A DNA stretch of 8,140 nucleotides from Candidatus Solibacter sp. Its GTDB lineage: Bacteria > Acidobacteriota > Terriglobia > Bryobacterales > Bryobacteraceae. A model generated the notes under the pieces. It saw only the letters and a program-made list of their open reading frames with translations, was not told the DNA's origin and ran no database searches. Shown in pieces: positions 1-6,616 of this stretch (its first letter is position 1; the number at the start of each line of letters is the position of its first letter). The stretch spans positions 4,560 through 12,699 of the forward strand of contig JAPKZC010000169.1 in NCBI GenBank assembly GCA_026394025.1. Reading direction: 5' to 3'. A program made the translations under genes and the position numbers.

Positions 1-852
1 CAAACCACCGGCGACCAGGAAATCGCCGGCCGACATTTGGATCGTCCGCGGACCATACTCCGGCAGCCGGAGCGTGCCGGCCGAGATAGTGGAAATCTGT
101 CTTCCTGGCTCGAATGCAGTGAAGGTGAGATCGCCGGCAATCGCAATCCGTTGCTCGACTATATCGACCCGCTCGGTGGCTTCAAAACCAATCGCGATCC
201 CTTCGGCGCGGCCACGGAAATCAATCACGTGCGGCTTCGCACTCCGCAGGCGCAGCATGCCGACTCGCTGGGCGCCACCCGGATTGTTATCCGTAATTTG
301 ACAGGCGTCACATAGGATGTCCATCTGCTTGCCTCCGGAAGTCGAACCGGAAGCGCCGCCCCCGTTCACGCGAACAGCCACGGACCTCGGGTTCTGGCGG
401 TCCGTTGAAAAGGTGAGGGAACTACGGGCTGGAAATGACAGCCCGTCTAGTGTGACATCATGCAGCGTGAGACTGGCTGTTGGGCTCAGAGAGGTGACGG
501 ACAACGTTGAGTGCGGAATGATGACACGCCAATCCGGAACAGCCGCATTTCGGGCGATCTGAATGTGGTCCGGTCGGAGATCGGCGTTGCCGAAGCCCTG
601 TAGTGTAAGGGAGTGAACCGGGATGGAAGTGAGGATGCCGCCCGCGGCCGGTTCTTGCGCCTGGAAAGACATACGCCTCGCGCTCACGGAAATTTCGACC
701 TCGGACGGTCGGTGCAGAAATGCGAGAGGCACCAGTAGAACCGCGGTAATGGCGAAAGGCAGCACGACCAGAAGCCGGTACGGCCGGTTCCGCTGCGCGG
801 CCGGTTCGACCCCGGGTTGCTCGCGGCCGTCGGGAGACGGTTGGGAAATCAT
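1..852 (-). CDS. Single-pass membrane-anchored protein of unknown function (3' end outside the window)
   Basis: The frame is open for 284 codons from an ATG at 852-850 to the window edge, so the C-terminus is missing. Residues 1-25 are polar and proline-rich and probably cytoplasmic. Residues 26-47 (RLLVVLPFAITAVLLVPLAF) form one hydrophobic helix. The rest is a long, beta-rich region with alternating hydrophobic residues, probably periplasmic, with a Gly/Ser linker near 164-174 and a CDAC pair at 181-184. There is no cleavable signal peptide, so it is probably a type II anchored protein. The start lies 15 bases after the stop of the upstream gene, with GCGAGG just before the ATG, so the two are very likely one operon and perhaps translationally coupled. 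I do not recognise the family. The reading frame has no stops and normal codon use for a GC-rich genome, which makes it credible as a gene. Confidence 0.75.
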   Translation of the reverse strand, partial: MISQPSPDGREQPGVEPAAQRNRPYRLLVVLPFAITAVLLVPLAFLHRPSEVEISVSARRMSFQAQEPAAGGILTSIPVHSLTLQGFGNADLRPDHIQIARNAAVPDWRVIIPHSTLSVTSLSPTASLTLHDVTLDGLSFPARSSLTFSTDRQNPRSVAVRVNGGGASGSTSGGKQMDILCDACQITDNNPGGAQRVGMLRLRSAKPHVIDFRGRAEGIAIGFEATERVDIVEQRIAIAGDLTFTAFEPGRQISTISAGTLRLPEYGPRTIQMSAGDFLVAGGL

Positions 853-867
853 GTGGCCTCGCTGCAA

Positions 868-1608
868 TCAATCTACGCGCGCACGATGGTAAAACTCGTA
901 TTTCCGCACAGGGCCTCCCGTGCGGTTCTTGAATGTTCCACTAATGATCAGGCGCACAGGTCCGGATTTCACGCCTGTGAAATCAAGATCGATAAGAAAT
1001 GGCTCACCTGCAATTTTCTCGCTGACGAGCATGCCTTTTGCCAGATCGACCGTTTTGGCATCCGAGACGCGATCAGCGGAATACTGCACCGTCCGGAGGG
1101 TCGTGTTCGGTCGAATATAAAGAGAATAGCGATTCACCGATTCTGGGCGATGCTGATGGTACACCAGCGCCGGCAGAATCGTGCTTGCCCACGCTTCGCC
1201 GCGCGGTCGAACAACAACACCGAGATTGTCGGAAGCAATGCCTTCTCGCGCGATCACCTCAGTGGTAGGCCACGGGCCAAATTCGTTCCACGCGCCCCTG
1301 CGCCATGACCGCGGCTTCGATTCCATCCAGTACTGCCTCTGTTCGCGGAGTTCGCGGCTCTCAACCACAACCGGCATTTCGACCGGCAGATAAAAGAGGA
1401 CGCGCAGCGTCGCACCTCGTTCAAACGGCTCCCAATGAGCTACGAAAGACAGCAACTCGAGATCCGGCAGGCTCGCCGGGACTTCGATCAAGCCCTCGAA
1501 ACGATTGCCTCGGTCATTTTGTTGCCGCCATTTCTCCGAGGCAACCTGCGCCGACGATACCGCCAGGCAAGCGAGAATGAGAGAACACCGCGGTTTGCAC
1601 GCACGCAT
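868..1608 (-). CDS. Secreted protein of unknown function
   Basis: The product has 246 residues. The N-terminus (MRACKPRCSLILACLAVSSA) has a basic n-region and a hydrophobic core, so it is a Sec signal peptide with probable cleavage around residues 20-24. The mature part is mostly beta-strand-like, with an aromatic/basic middle (residues 88-113, QYWMES and FGPWP) and a regular C-terminal beta pattern (residues 160-240, ending YEFYHR). It has no catalytic motif I recognise and no further membrane segment. The ATG at 1608 is preceded in frame by a stop 24 bases upstream; no good Shine-Dalgarno sequence is seen. It is the first gene of a minus-strand pair with the membrane-anchored gene that follows 15 bases later, which suggests a joint envelope role. 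That role is inference from location signals only; the function is unknown. Confidence 0.8.
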   Translation of the reverse strand: MRACKPRCSLILACLAVSSAQVASEKWRQQNDRGNRFEGLIEVPASLPDLELLSFVAHWEPFERGATLRVLFYLPVEMPVVVESRELREQRQYWMESKPRSWRRGAWNEFGPWPTTEVIAREGIASDNLGVVVRPRGEAWASTILPALVYHQHRPESVNRYSLYIRPNTTLRTVQYSADRVSDAKTVDLAKGMLVSEKIAGEPFLIDLDFTGVKSGPVRLIISGTFKNRTGGPVRKYEFYHRARVD

Positions 1609-1636
1609 AAACCGGACAACGACATCCAGTTAACAC

Positions 1637-1663
1637 ATTATCGCTGCACGGAGATGACGTCAA
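1637..1663 (-). promoter_or_regulatory. Candidate sigma-70-type promoter for the minus-strand operon
   Basis: On the minus strand TTGACG (1663-1658) is followed after 15 bases by GATAAT (1642-1637). Each hexamer matches five of six consensus positions, but the spacer is one to two bases shorter than usual. Transcription would start near 1630, leaving a leader of about 22 bases before the ATG at 1608. The -35 element overlaps a perfect palindrome TGACGTCA (1655-1662), which could be an operator or chance. Confidence 0.35.
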
Positions 1664-1841
1664 TAGTCGGTTTAGGCTTCGCGGTTTAACGCGTCAACTT
1701 GGATCGCTTCCGAGTGGGCGGCCCGCTCGGAACTAGCTTGCCCTGCGGGCGGTGTCGATTCTCGGCGGTGTGATGTCGTTGCCCAACTGACCATGGTAGC
1801 CGCGCTATGCTGGTGGTCACCTTGAGATCCGCTTTACCTAG

Positions 1842-2693
1842 ATGGAACCCGAACGCCCCGATAAACGCGTGATTGCGCTCGAAGACGATGCCCGGCTTGC
1901 CATCAGCGGCAATCGCGCCGCCCTCGAGCGGCTCGTTGGGGCGCTCCAGGACAACATCTACGGCCTCGCGTTGCGCATGCTCTGCAACCGTGAGGACGCC
2001 GAGGACGCCACCCAGGAGATTCTGGTCCGCATCGTCACCCGCCTCTCCCAATTCGACTTTCGCAGTAGGCTGACGACGTGGGCGTACCGGGTCGCAGTGA
2101 ACTACATCCTGGACGTTCGCAAGAGCGCAGTCGAACGCCTGCACCTGAGCTTCAAACGGTTCGCTGAGGATCTGACGGGCGGGCTCGGACTTGAAGCGCC
2201 GGCGGAAACCGAGCATTCCCTTCTGATCGAAGAAGTCAAGGTGGCCTGCACGCTGGGCATGCTGCAGTGTCTGGACCGCCCGCACCGCCTTGTCTACGTG
2301 CTCGGCGAAATCCTGGAGATGCCGGGACCGGAGGCGGCCGAAGTCCTGAGCATAGATCCGGCCCTCTTCCGCAAGCGCCTGCAGCATGCGCGGGAAGCCA
2401 TCCTGAGTTTCACCCGCCGCTACTGCGGCCTGGTATCGGACTCCGCGCCGTGCTCGTGCAACCGGCAGGTGCCTGCCGCGCTGCGCGCCGGAAAGATCCG
2501 GGAGGCCTCCTGCGATTTCGCGGCCGCTCCCTCTTCCTTCCAGCAGACCCGCGCCTTGGTCCGCCAGGTCGAGGAGGCCCGTTGGGCCCTCCAGGTGCAC
2601 CGCACCAGCCATCCGCGTCTTCCCACGGTCGACTTCGCGCGCCGCCTCGCCGCCACCCTCGACCTGCACCGCGAACCTGCTTCCGAATCCTGA
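1842..2693 (+). CDS. ECF-type RNA polymerase sigma factor with a cysteine-containing C-terminal extension
   Basis: The product has 283 residues, longer than the usual ECF length of about 170-200. Residues 28-97 are sigma region 2: ALRMLCNREDAEDATQEI (the conserved DAEDxTQE helix) and the -10 recognition segment FRSRLTTWAYRVAVNYILD. Residues 133-190 are region 4, a helix-turn-helix (LDRPHRLVYVLGEILEMPG, then AAEVLSIDPALFRKRLQHAR) that should read the -35 element. A tail of about 90 residues follows, with Cys195 in RRYCGLV and Cys204/Cys206 in PCSCNRQV, then a basic and helical stretch. No anti-sigma gene lies beside it, so the tail may take over regulation (inference). The ATG is chosen because an in-frame TAG ends directly before it; the Shine-Dalgarno sequence is weak. 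A promoter-like motif starts one base after its stop codon. Confidence 0.92.
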   Translation: MEPERPDKRVIALEDDARLAISGNRAALERLVGALQDNIYGLALRMLCNREDAEDATQEILVRIVTRLSQFDFRSRLTTWAYRVAVNYILDVRKSAVERLHLSFKRFAEDLTGGLGLEAPAETEHSLLIEEVKVACTLGMLQCLDRPHRLVYVLGEILEMPGPEAAEVLSIDPALFRKRLQHAREAILSFTRRYCGLVSDSAPCSCNRQVPAALRAGKIREASCDFAAAPSSFQQTRALVRQVEEARWALQVHRTSHPRLPTVDFARRLAATLDLHREPASES

Positions 2694-2694
2694 C

Positions 2695-2728
2695 GGCTTT
2701 TCACACCGGGCGCCTCCGCGTCGTCCAA
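2695..2728 (+). promoter_or_regulatory. Candidate ECF-sigma promoter, copy A (before the beta-helix gene)
   Basis: GGCTTTTCACA (2695-2705), 16 bases, then CGTCCAA (2722-2728). The same two blocks with the same 16-base spacing recur at 3943-3976. A -35 block ending in TCACA with a CGTC -10 core resembles known ECF promoters; ECF41 targets are described as TGTCACA with CGTC. The start codon of the beta-helix gene is 32 bases after the CGTC. It lies one base after the stop of the sigma gene, so cognate control is a natural inference. Confidence 0.55.
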
Positions 2729-2753
2729 AGGCAGGACAGGAGACATTTCGAGA

Positions 2754-3926
2754 ATGCTGAACAGACGACAGGCCGTCCAGGCGGCTTTCACCGGCGCCGT
2801 GGCGGCGCTTCGCCCCGGCCCACTTTCCGCGCAAGCGGCCGTCCCCGCCGAGATCTGGGTCAACCCCGCCGTTGGCGCGGACGCGAATTCCGGGGCCAAG
2901 GCATCACCCCTACGCACCCTGGCTGAAGCGGCGCGGCGCGTCAACCGGGGCACGGGCGAGGGCGCCGTGACGATCGTTCTCACCGAGGGCATCCACGCGA
3001 TAGGCGAAACCACTCTTCTGAGGCCCGAGCGCCGCACCTTCACCAGGGCGGACCGGCTGACCATCCGCGCCGAGGTGCTCCCGGACGATCCGGACTGGCA
3101 CACGGGCCGGATGCCGACCTTGATCCACACCATGCCACTGCCCAAAACCTGGAACGGTCGGCCCGATCCTCTGGGCGGCGCGGCCGACGGTATGATGATC
3201 GAGACCAGCCACGCGACGATTCAGGGGCTGAAGTTCTTGGGCCTGCCCGTCGTCGAGACGCCGAAGCCGGGCCTGATCCAGCGCCTCTACGCCATCAGCC
3301 GGCTCCGCCGGGATCTGGAGGACCTGGAGATTGCCCAGTGCGTTTTCCTGGGAGACGACCTCACCAACCCGAATCACGTCACCATCATCGCCAACGGGAA
3401 CGGAGTGAACGTGCATCACTGCAGCTTTCGCGGCCTGAAGATCTCGGTGGTGTATTGGACCGGCGGCAGCAGCGGACATGCGATGAAAAACTGTTTCTGC
3501 GACGGCGTGTACGGCAGCGGGGTTTGGACAGCCGGCATCAAGGACGACTTCGATTTCCGCGGCAATGTGTTCGCCAACGGCAACTACGCGTGGACGTACC
3601 AGGGCGGAGCCTCCGCGCTGGCCGATGCCGGTGGCCGCGGCGGCCGCCGGGCCGACGCCCCTACTAACGCTCCCCGGGAACTCATCCATTACAAGGTGAT
3701 CGACAGCTACTTCGCCAACAATCGGAGGATTGCCGGCTCGGGTACCGGGGCGCGCCTGGATTACCAGGACATCGAACCTTCATTCCTCGAAATGGTGGGG
3801 ACCAAAGTCACCGCTGAGCCGGTCGCCATCGAGCGCGACCAGACGAAGCGGCACTATCTCCATCCCATCGCCGGATCCGAAGCGGCCAAAGTCGGGGCCG
3901 GACTATTCCTGAAACCGCTCGCGTGA
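2754..3926 (+). CDS. Tat-exported right-handed parallel beta-helix protein (DUF1565-like N-terminus)
   Basis: The product has 390 residues. Residues 1-28 look like a twin-arginine signal (LNRRQAVQAAFTGAVAAL, then an AQA cleavage site). Residues 35-63 match the usual entry to secreted beta-helix domains: IWVNPAVGADANSGAKASPL with a following RTLAEAA helix, the GxDxNxGxxxxPxxTLxxA pattern of DUF1565-like proteins. Rungs of a helix ladder follow: SHATIQGLKFLG (152-163), LEIAQCVFLG (191-200), VNVHHCSFRG (218-227), AMKNCFCDGV (243-252), FDFRGNVFANGN (266-277) and YKVIDSYFANN (313-323). Such folds are typical of polysaccharide lyases, glycosidases and sugar-binding proteins, but I see no diagnostic active site, so the substrate and even enzymatic activity are open. 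A Gly/Arg-rich loop lies at 290-300. AGGAG (2738-2742) sits 11 bases before the ATG. The gene starts 60 bases after the sigma gene and carries its own candidate ECF promoter. Confidence 0.85.
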   Translation: MLNRRQAVQAAFTGAVAALRPGPLSAQAAVPAEIWVNPAVGADANSGAKASPLRTLAEAARRVNRGTGEGAVTIVLTEGIHAIGETTLLRPERRTFTRADRLTIRAEVLPDDPDWHTGRMPTLIHTMPLPKTWNGRPDPLGGAADGMMIETSHATIQGLKFLGLPVVETPKPGLIQRLYAISRLRRDLEDLEIAQCVFLGDDLTNPNHVTIIANGNGVNVHHCSFRGLKISVVYWTGGSSGHAMKNCFCDGVYGSGVWTAGIKDDFDFRGNVFANGNYAWTYQGGASALADAGGRGGRRADAPTNAPRELIHYKVIDSYFANNRRIAGSGTGARLDYQDIEPSFLEMVGTKVTAEPVAIERDQTKRHYLHPIAGSEAAKVGAGLFLKPLA

Positions 3927-3927
3927 G

Positions 3928-3949
3928 GCCGCCGTGCTTGCGGGCTTTT
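3928..3949 (+). terminator. Weak possible intrinsic terminator after the beta-helix gene
   Basis: CCGC (3929-3932), a 7-base loop and GCGG (3940-3943) can form a short GC-rich stem, followed two bases later by TTTT (3946-3949). The stem has only four perfect pairs and the T-run is also part of promoter copy B, so the call is weak. Confidence 0.2.
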
Positions 3950-3976
3950 CACAATCGAATCCCGGGTGTCGTCCAA
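3943..3976 (+). promoter_or_regulatory. Candidate ECF-sigma promoter, copy B (before the mini-ORF and lipoprotein gene)
   Basis: GGCTTTTCACA (3943-3953), 16 bases, then CGTCCAA (3970-3976). The blocks and spacing are identical to the copy at 2695-2728, while the 16 spacer bases differ. That pattern is what two promoters of one sigma factor would show and is not expected of a plain duplication. The ATG at 4000 follows 30 bases after the CGTC, close to the 32 of copy A. Confidence 0.55.
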
Positions 3977-3999
3977 GAGAAAGAAGGAAGGAATTTACG

Positions 4000-4113
4000 A
4001 TGAGATTGACTGAAGTCACTGCTATGGCGTGCGCGCTCGTTATCGCCGCCGCCTTCGTCGCGCCGCGACTCGAAGCCCAACCCGGGGCGCCTCCTCTCGG
4101 GCTTCCACAATGA
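4000..4113 (+). CDS. 37-residue exported mini-ORF, possibly the surviving 5' end of a broken gene
   Basis: The product (MRLTEVTAMACALVIAAAFV, then APRLEAQPGAPPLGLPQ) is almost entirely a Sec signal peptide: short n-region, hydrophobic core at residues 8-20 and a probable cleavage site around LEA-QP. Only about ten residues would remain after cleavage. Initiation signals are unusually good for this window: AAGGAAGGA (3984-3992) lies seven bases before the ATG, and candidate promoter B lies 30 bases before it. Good start signals joined to a product that stops straight after its signal peptide suggest either a genuine small secreted peptide or a gene that lost its body. The TGA at 4111-4113 is followed by 61 bases to the lipoprotein ATG at 4175. 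No continuing frame with recognisable coding character was found downstream. Confidence 0.45.
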   Translation: MRLTEVTAMACALVIAAAFVAPRLEAQPGAPPLGLPQ

Positions 4114-4174
4114 ACTCGTGCAGCCCAGGCGCGCTTGTGATGTAACATATCACTGTCGGAGAAAGAGGTTTCGA

Positions 4175-5056
4175 ATGCTTAGCGTGAACCCTGCAAAGAT
4201 CTGTATTCTGGCTGGATTGGCGGTCGCTGGCTGTGCTCAACTGGCCCCGCCGGTTCGTGAAATCCCGCTATATCCCGGGGTGGCTCCCGGTTCGGAGAAT
4301 TGGAACTATCCGGAGAGATCCGCTGGCACGGCGGACAGGCCGCAGGCCCAGAATATCGTTCGACCGGTACTGCTCTATTACCCGGCTGAGAAGGCTAACG
4401 CAGTGGGAACCGCGATGATTGTCGCGCCGGGTGGGGGTTTCCGCACGCTCATGATGTCATATGAGGGGGTGGATGTCGCCAAACGGCTGAACCAGATGGG
4501 TGTGGACGCGTTTGTTTTGAAGTACCGCACCACCTATGTTGACCCTGATGCGCCACCTGCCGCGGCCGGGAGAGGGCCCGTCACCACAGGTCCGCAAGCG
4601 GGCCAGAATGTGCGTCAGATGGCCGGCACGGACGGACAACAAGCAGTGCGGCTGCTCCGCCAGCATGCCGCCGAATTTGGCGTGCGCCCCAATCGAATCG
4701 GCATGATTGGTTACTCGGCGGGAGGCGCCGTGGTTCTCTCGACGGTGTACGGGCCCGCCGATGGAAGGCCGGATTTCGCGGCCCCAATCTACGCCGCCGG
4801 CGCGAATTCGAATCCGCCGCCGGAGGGAGCCCCGCCGCTGTTCATCGCGCTGGCGGCGGACGACCAGACAGTCGGATACCAGGGGTCGATCGACCTGTTT
4901 GGCGCGTGGAGAAAAGCGGGGCTGCCTGCCGAGTTGCACGCATTCCAGACCGGCCAGCACGGCTTCGGAAAGAAGGGCGGCGGCGCGGATCACTACCTGG
5001 ACCGTGTAGAGGAGTGGCTGAAGCTGAACGGTTGGCTAACCAAGATGTCGAAGTGA
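4175..5056 (+). CDS. Lipoprotein alpha/beta-hydrolase, acetylxylan-esterase-like
   Basis: The product has 293 residues from the ATG at 4175, which is preceded by GAGG with a six-base spacer. The frame is open back to an ATG at 4118, but the extra residues are basic and would bury the signal peptide. Residues 1-20 end in the lipobox VAGC, so Cys20 should be lipidated and the enzyme anchored in the membrane. The oxyanion-type motif APGGGF is at 84-89 and the nucleophile elbow GYSAGG at 179-184 (Ser181). The acid is probably Asp229 or Asp230 (AADDQTV) and the catalytic His is His262 (GQHGFG). The opening REIPLYPGVAPGSEN and the VAPGGGF block resemble carbohydrate esterases of the acetylxylan/feruloyl esterase type. 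The exact ester is unknown. It follows the 37-codon mini-ORF by 61 bases and may be read from promoter B. Confidence 0.88.
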   Translation: MLSVNPAKICILAGLAVAGCAQLAPPVREIPLYPGVAPGSENWNYPERSAGTADRPQAQNIVRPVLLYYPAEKANAVGTAMIVAPGGGFRTLMMSYEGVDVAKRLNQMGVDAFVLKYRTTYVDPDAPPAAAGRGPVTTGPQAGQNVRQMAGTDGQQAVRLLRQHAAEFGVRPNRIGMIGYSAGGAVVLSTVYGPADGRPDFAAPIYAAGANSNPPPEGAPPLFIALAADDQTVGYQGSIDLFGAWRKAGLPAELHAFQTGQHGFGKKGGGADHYLDRVEEWLKLNGWLTKMSK

Positions 5057-5121
5057 CAGAACCGGCAGTCAATTACGCTGCGTCCGCTCCTCTCCGCTGC
5101 CCGCTTGCCAGCCAATCGGCC

Positions 5122-5130
5122 TGCGATAAT
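5122..5130 (+). promoter_or_regulatory. Possible extended -10 promoter before the deacetylase gene
   Basis: TGCGATAAT (5122-5130) has the TGn extension plus a five-of-six -10 hexamer. The only -35-like sequence, TTGCCA (5105-5110), is 14 bases away, which is too close. If used, the leader would be about 90 bases. A perfect 6-base inverted repeat with a three-base loop, AGCGGA-AAC-TCCGCT (5141-5155), would fall at the start of that leader. Confidence 0.22.
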
Positions 5131-5224
5131 CGCACTTCGCAGCGGAAACTCCGCTATCGGGAGGACTGCCGGGAGTGCTCAATCGATACCCGGATGCGCC
5201 TACGCTCCGTTATCATGAGGTCCT

Positions 5225-6616
5225 ATGTCACGTCTGCTCGCTCTCTTGCTGCTGTTCGCGGTCGCCTCTCTTGCGGCGGGTCCTGTCTACGTCGTGCTCT
5301 GGTTTGATACGGAAGACTATATCGAGCCCTCGGCCGATGATGCCGCGCTGCGCATCGCGGCCGACCTGAGAGCCGAAGGCGTCAAGGCCACCTTCAAAAT
5401 AGTCGGTGAGAAGGCCCGCCTCCTGGAAAGCCGCGGACGTCGAGATGTGATTCAGGCGCTGTCGCAGCATGCCATCGGATATCACTCCAACTGGCACAGC
5501 GTCCATCCCACACCGGCGGAGTACCTGGTCACTTTGAACTATCTGGAAGGGGCCGACGAGTTCGAGCGCAGAGAGGGACCGGGCCTGGCGGACGTGAAAA
5601 GGATCCTGGGCGCAGACCCCGTGTGCTACGGACAGCCGGGAAGCTCGTGGGGACCGCAATCGAATCTCGCCCTGCGCCGGATGGGGATTCCGGTTTACCT
5701 GGATGAAGGCGAGCAGGTCGGCCTTAACGGGCAGCCATTCTGGTACGGAGGTCTACTCTACGTCTTTGGGATGGGGAAGAACCAGTTTCGCGCCCGGCTG
5801 GACGTCGGTCCGGAAGACTCCGCCGCCAACCGGCGCTTTGACGAAGCGGCGGCGCGCCTGGGGGCGGACGGGGGCGGAGGGATCAGCATTTACTACCATC
5901 CCACCGAGTTCGTCACCACGGAGTTCTGGGACGGTGTGAACTTCGCCCGCGGTGCCAATCCGGACCGCGGCAGTTGGGTCAAACCGAAGCGTAGAACGGC
6001 GGCGGAATCGGAGCGTTGTTACGGAGTGCTGCGCCGCTTTGTGCAGCACATGAAGCAGCGCCCCGGTGTCCGGTTTGTCACCCCGCGCGAAATCCTCGGC
6101 CTCTATGAGAGTCCACTGCCCGGGGTGTTGGGCCGCAGCGCCGTTGCGGCCCAATTGCGGCGGAGCATCTCTTTCGCGCAGGTAAACGGTGAAATGCTGT
6201 CGCCGGCCGACATGCTATTGGCGCTCCTCGATATGCAACCCCAGGTGGTCGATGGGCCGGCAGCGCCGGCGAAAACCACATACGCCCAGCGCACGATTCC
6301 CGCTGCGGCCTTCCGCCTGGCGGCGCTGGATGCCGCAGCCTTCATTCGGCGTTTCGGGCGCCTGCCGAACGCGGTGTTCGTAGGTGCCGAGACCGTTTCC
6401 CTTATAGACTTCGCCGCCACATTGGCCAACGCCATCGAGGCCACCGGCGACGTGACCCTGGTCCACGGGAATACCGGCTTTGAACAGTACTTCGCCACGG
6501 ACGGAAGAAAGCCTTTCAACTGGGTAATTCATCCTGAGGGTTTCGATGGCACACCCTTGCTGGCCCTCGCCCGGCTTCAAGGCTGGACTCTCAAGCCCGC
6601 GCGGCTTGGAAAGTAG
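5225..6616 (+). CDS. Secreted NodB-like polysaccharide deacetylase-family protein with pseudomurein-binding-repeat-like C-terminus
   Basis: The product has 463 residues. Residues 1-19 are a short signal peptide (MSRLLALLLLFAVASLAAG), and the catalytic barrel begins at once. FDTED (27-31) matches the first NodB motif, with the catalytic-base and metal Asp pair. GYHSNWHSVHP (85-95) is the metal-binding His motif, and YYHPTEF (223-229) carries the late His. This points to metal-dependent removal of acetyl groups from an extracellular or cell-wall glycan, but the motifs are divergent and the substrate is unknown. Residues 323-407 form a second region: SPADMLLALLDM, then an IRRFGRLPNAVFVGAETVSL stretch continuing into IDFAATLANAI. 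This resembles pseudomurein-binding repeats (PF09373), which suggests glycan or peptide binding. GAGG lies four bases before the ATG. The neighbouring esterase gene ends 168 bases upstream. Confidence 0.85.
   Translation: MSRLLALLLLFAVASLAAGPVYVVLWFDTEDYIEPSADDAALRIAADLRAEGVKATFKIVGEKARLLESRGRRDVIQALSQHAIGYHSNWHSVHPTPAEYLVTLNYLEGADEFERREGPGLADVKRILGADPVCYGQPGSSWGPQSNLALRRMGIPVYLDEGEQVGLNGQPFWYGGLLYVFGMGKNQFRARLDVGPEDSAANRRFDEAAARLGADGGGGISIYYHPTEFVTTEFWDGVNFARGANPDRGSWVKPKRRTAAESERCYGVLRRFVQHMKQRPGVRFVTPREILGLYESPLPGVLGRSAVAAQLRRSISFAQVNGEMLSPADMLLALLDMQPQVVDGPAAPAKTTYAQRTIPAAAFRLAALDAAAFIRRFGRLPNAVFVGAETVSLIDFAATLANAIEATGDVTLVHGNTGFEQYFATDGRKPFNWVIHPEGFDGTPLLALARLQGWTLKPARLGK

Noticed and set aside
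1779..1811. TTGCCC and TATGCT as a promoter for the sigma factor gene.
   Set aside because: The 21-base spacer is too long and both hexamers are poor.
1686..2834. Long open frame of 382 codons on the minus strand, opposite the sigma factor gene.
   Set aside because: The translation is low-complexity, Arg/Gly-rich and matches no family, while the plus strand has clear sigma region 2 and 4 motifs. Open antisense frames are expected in GC-rich coding DNA.
2910..3689. Open frame of 259 codons on the minus strand, opposite the beta-helix gene.
   Set aside because: No recognisable motif or start signal; it mirrors the codons of the plus-strand gene.
4118..4174. N-terminal extension of the hydrolase lipoprotein to an upstream ATG.
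   Set aside because: It would put 19 mostly basic residues before the signal peptide, and the ATG at 4175 has a proper Shine-Dalgarno sequence and places the lipobox Cys at residue 20.
5141..5155. Perfect inverted repeat AGCGGA-AAC-TCCGCT, considered as a terminator of the hydrolase gene.
   Set aside because: No T-run follows, the stem is only six pairs, and it lies 85 bases after the stop codon. It may be a chance repeat or a leader hairpin.
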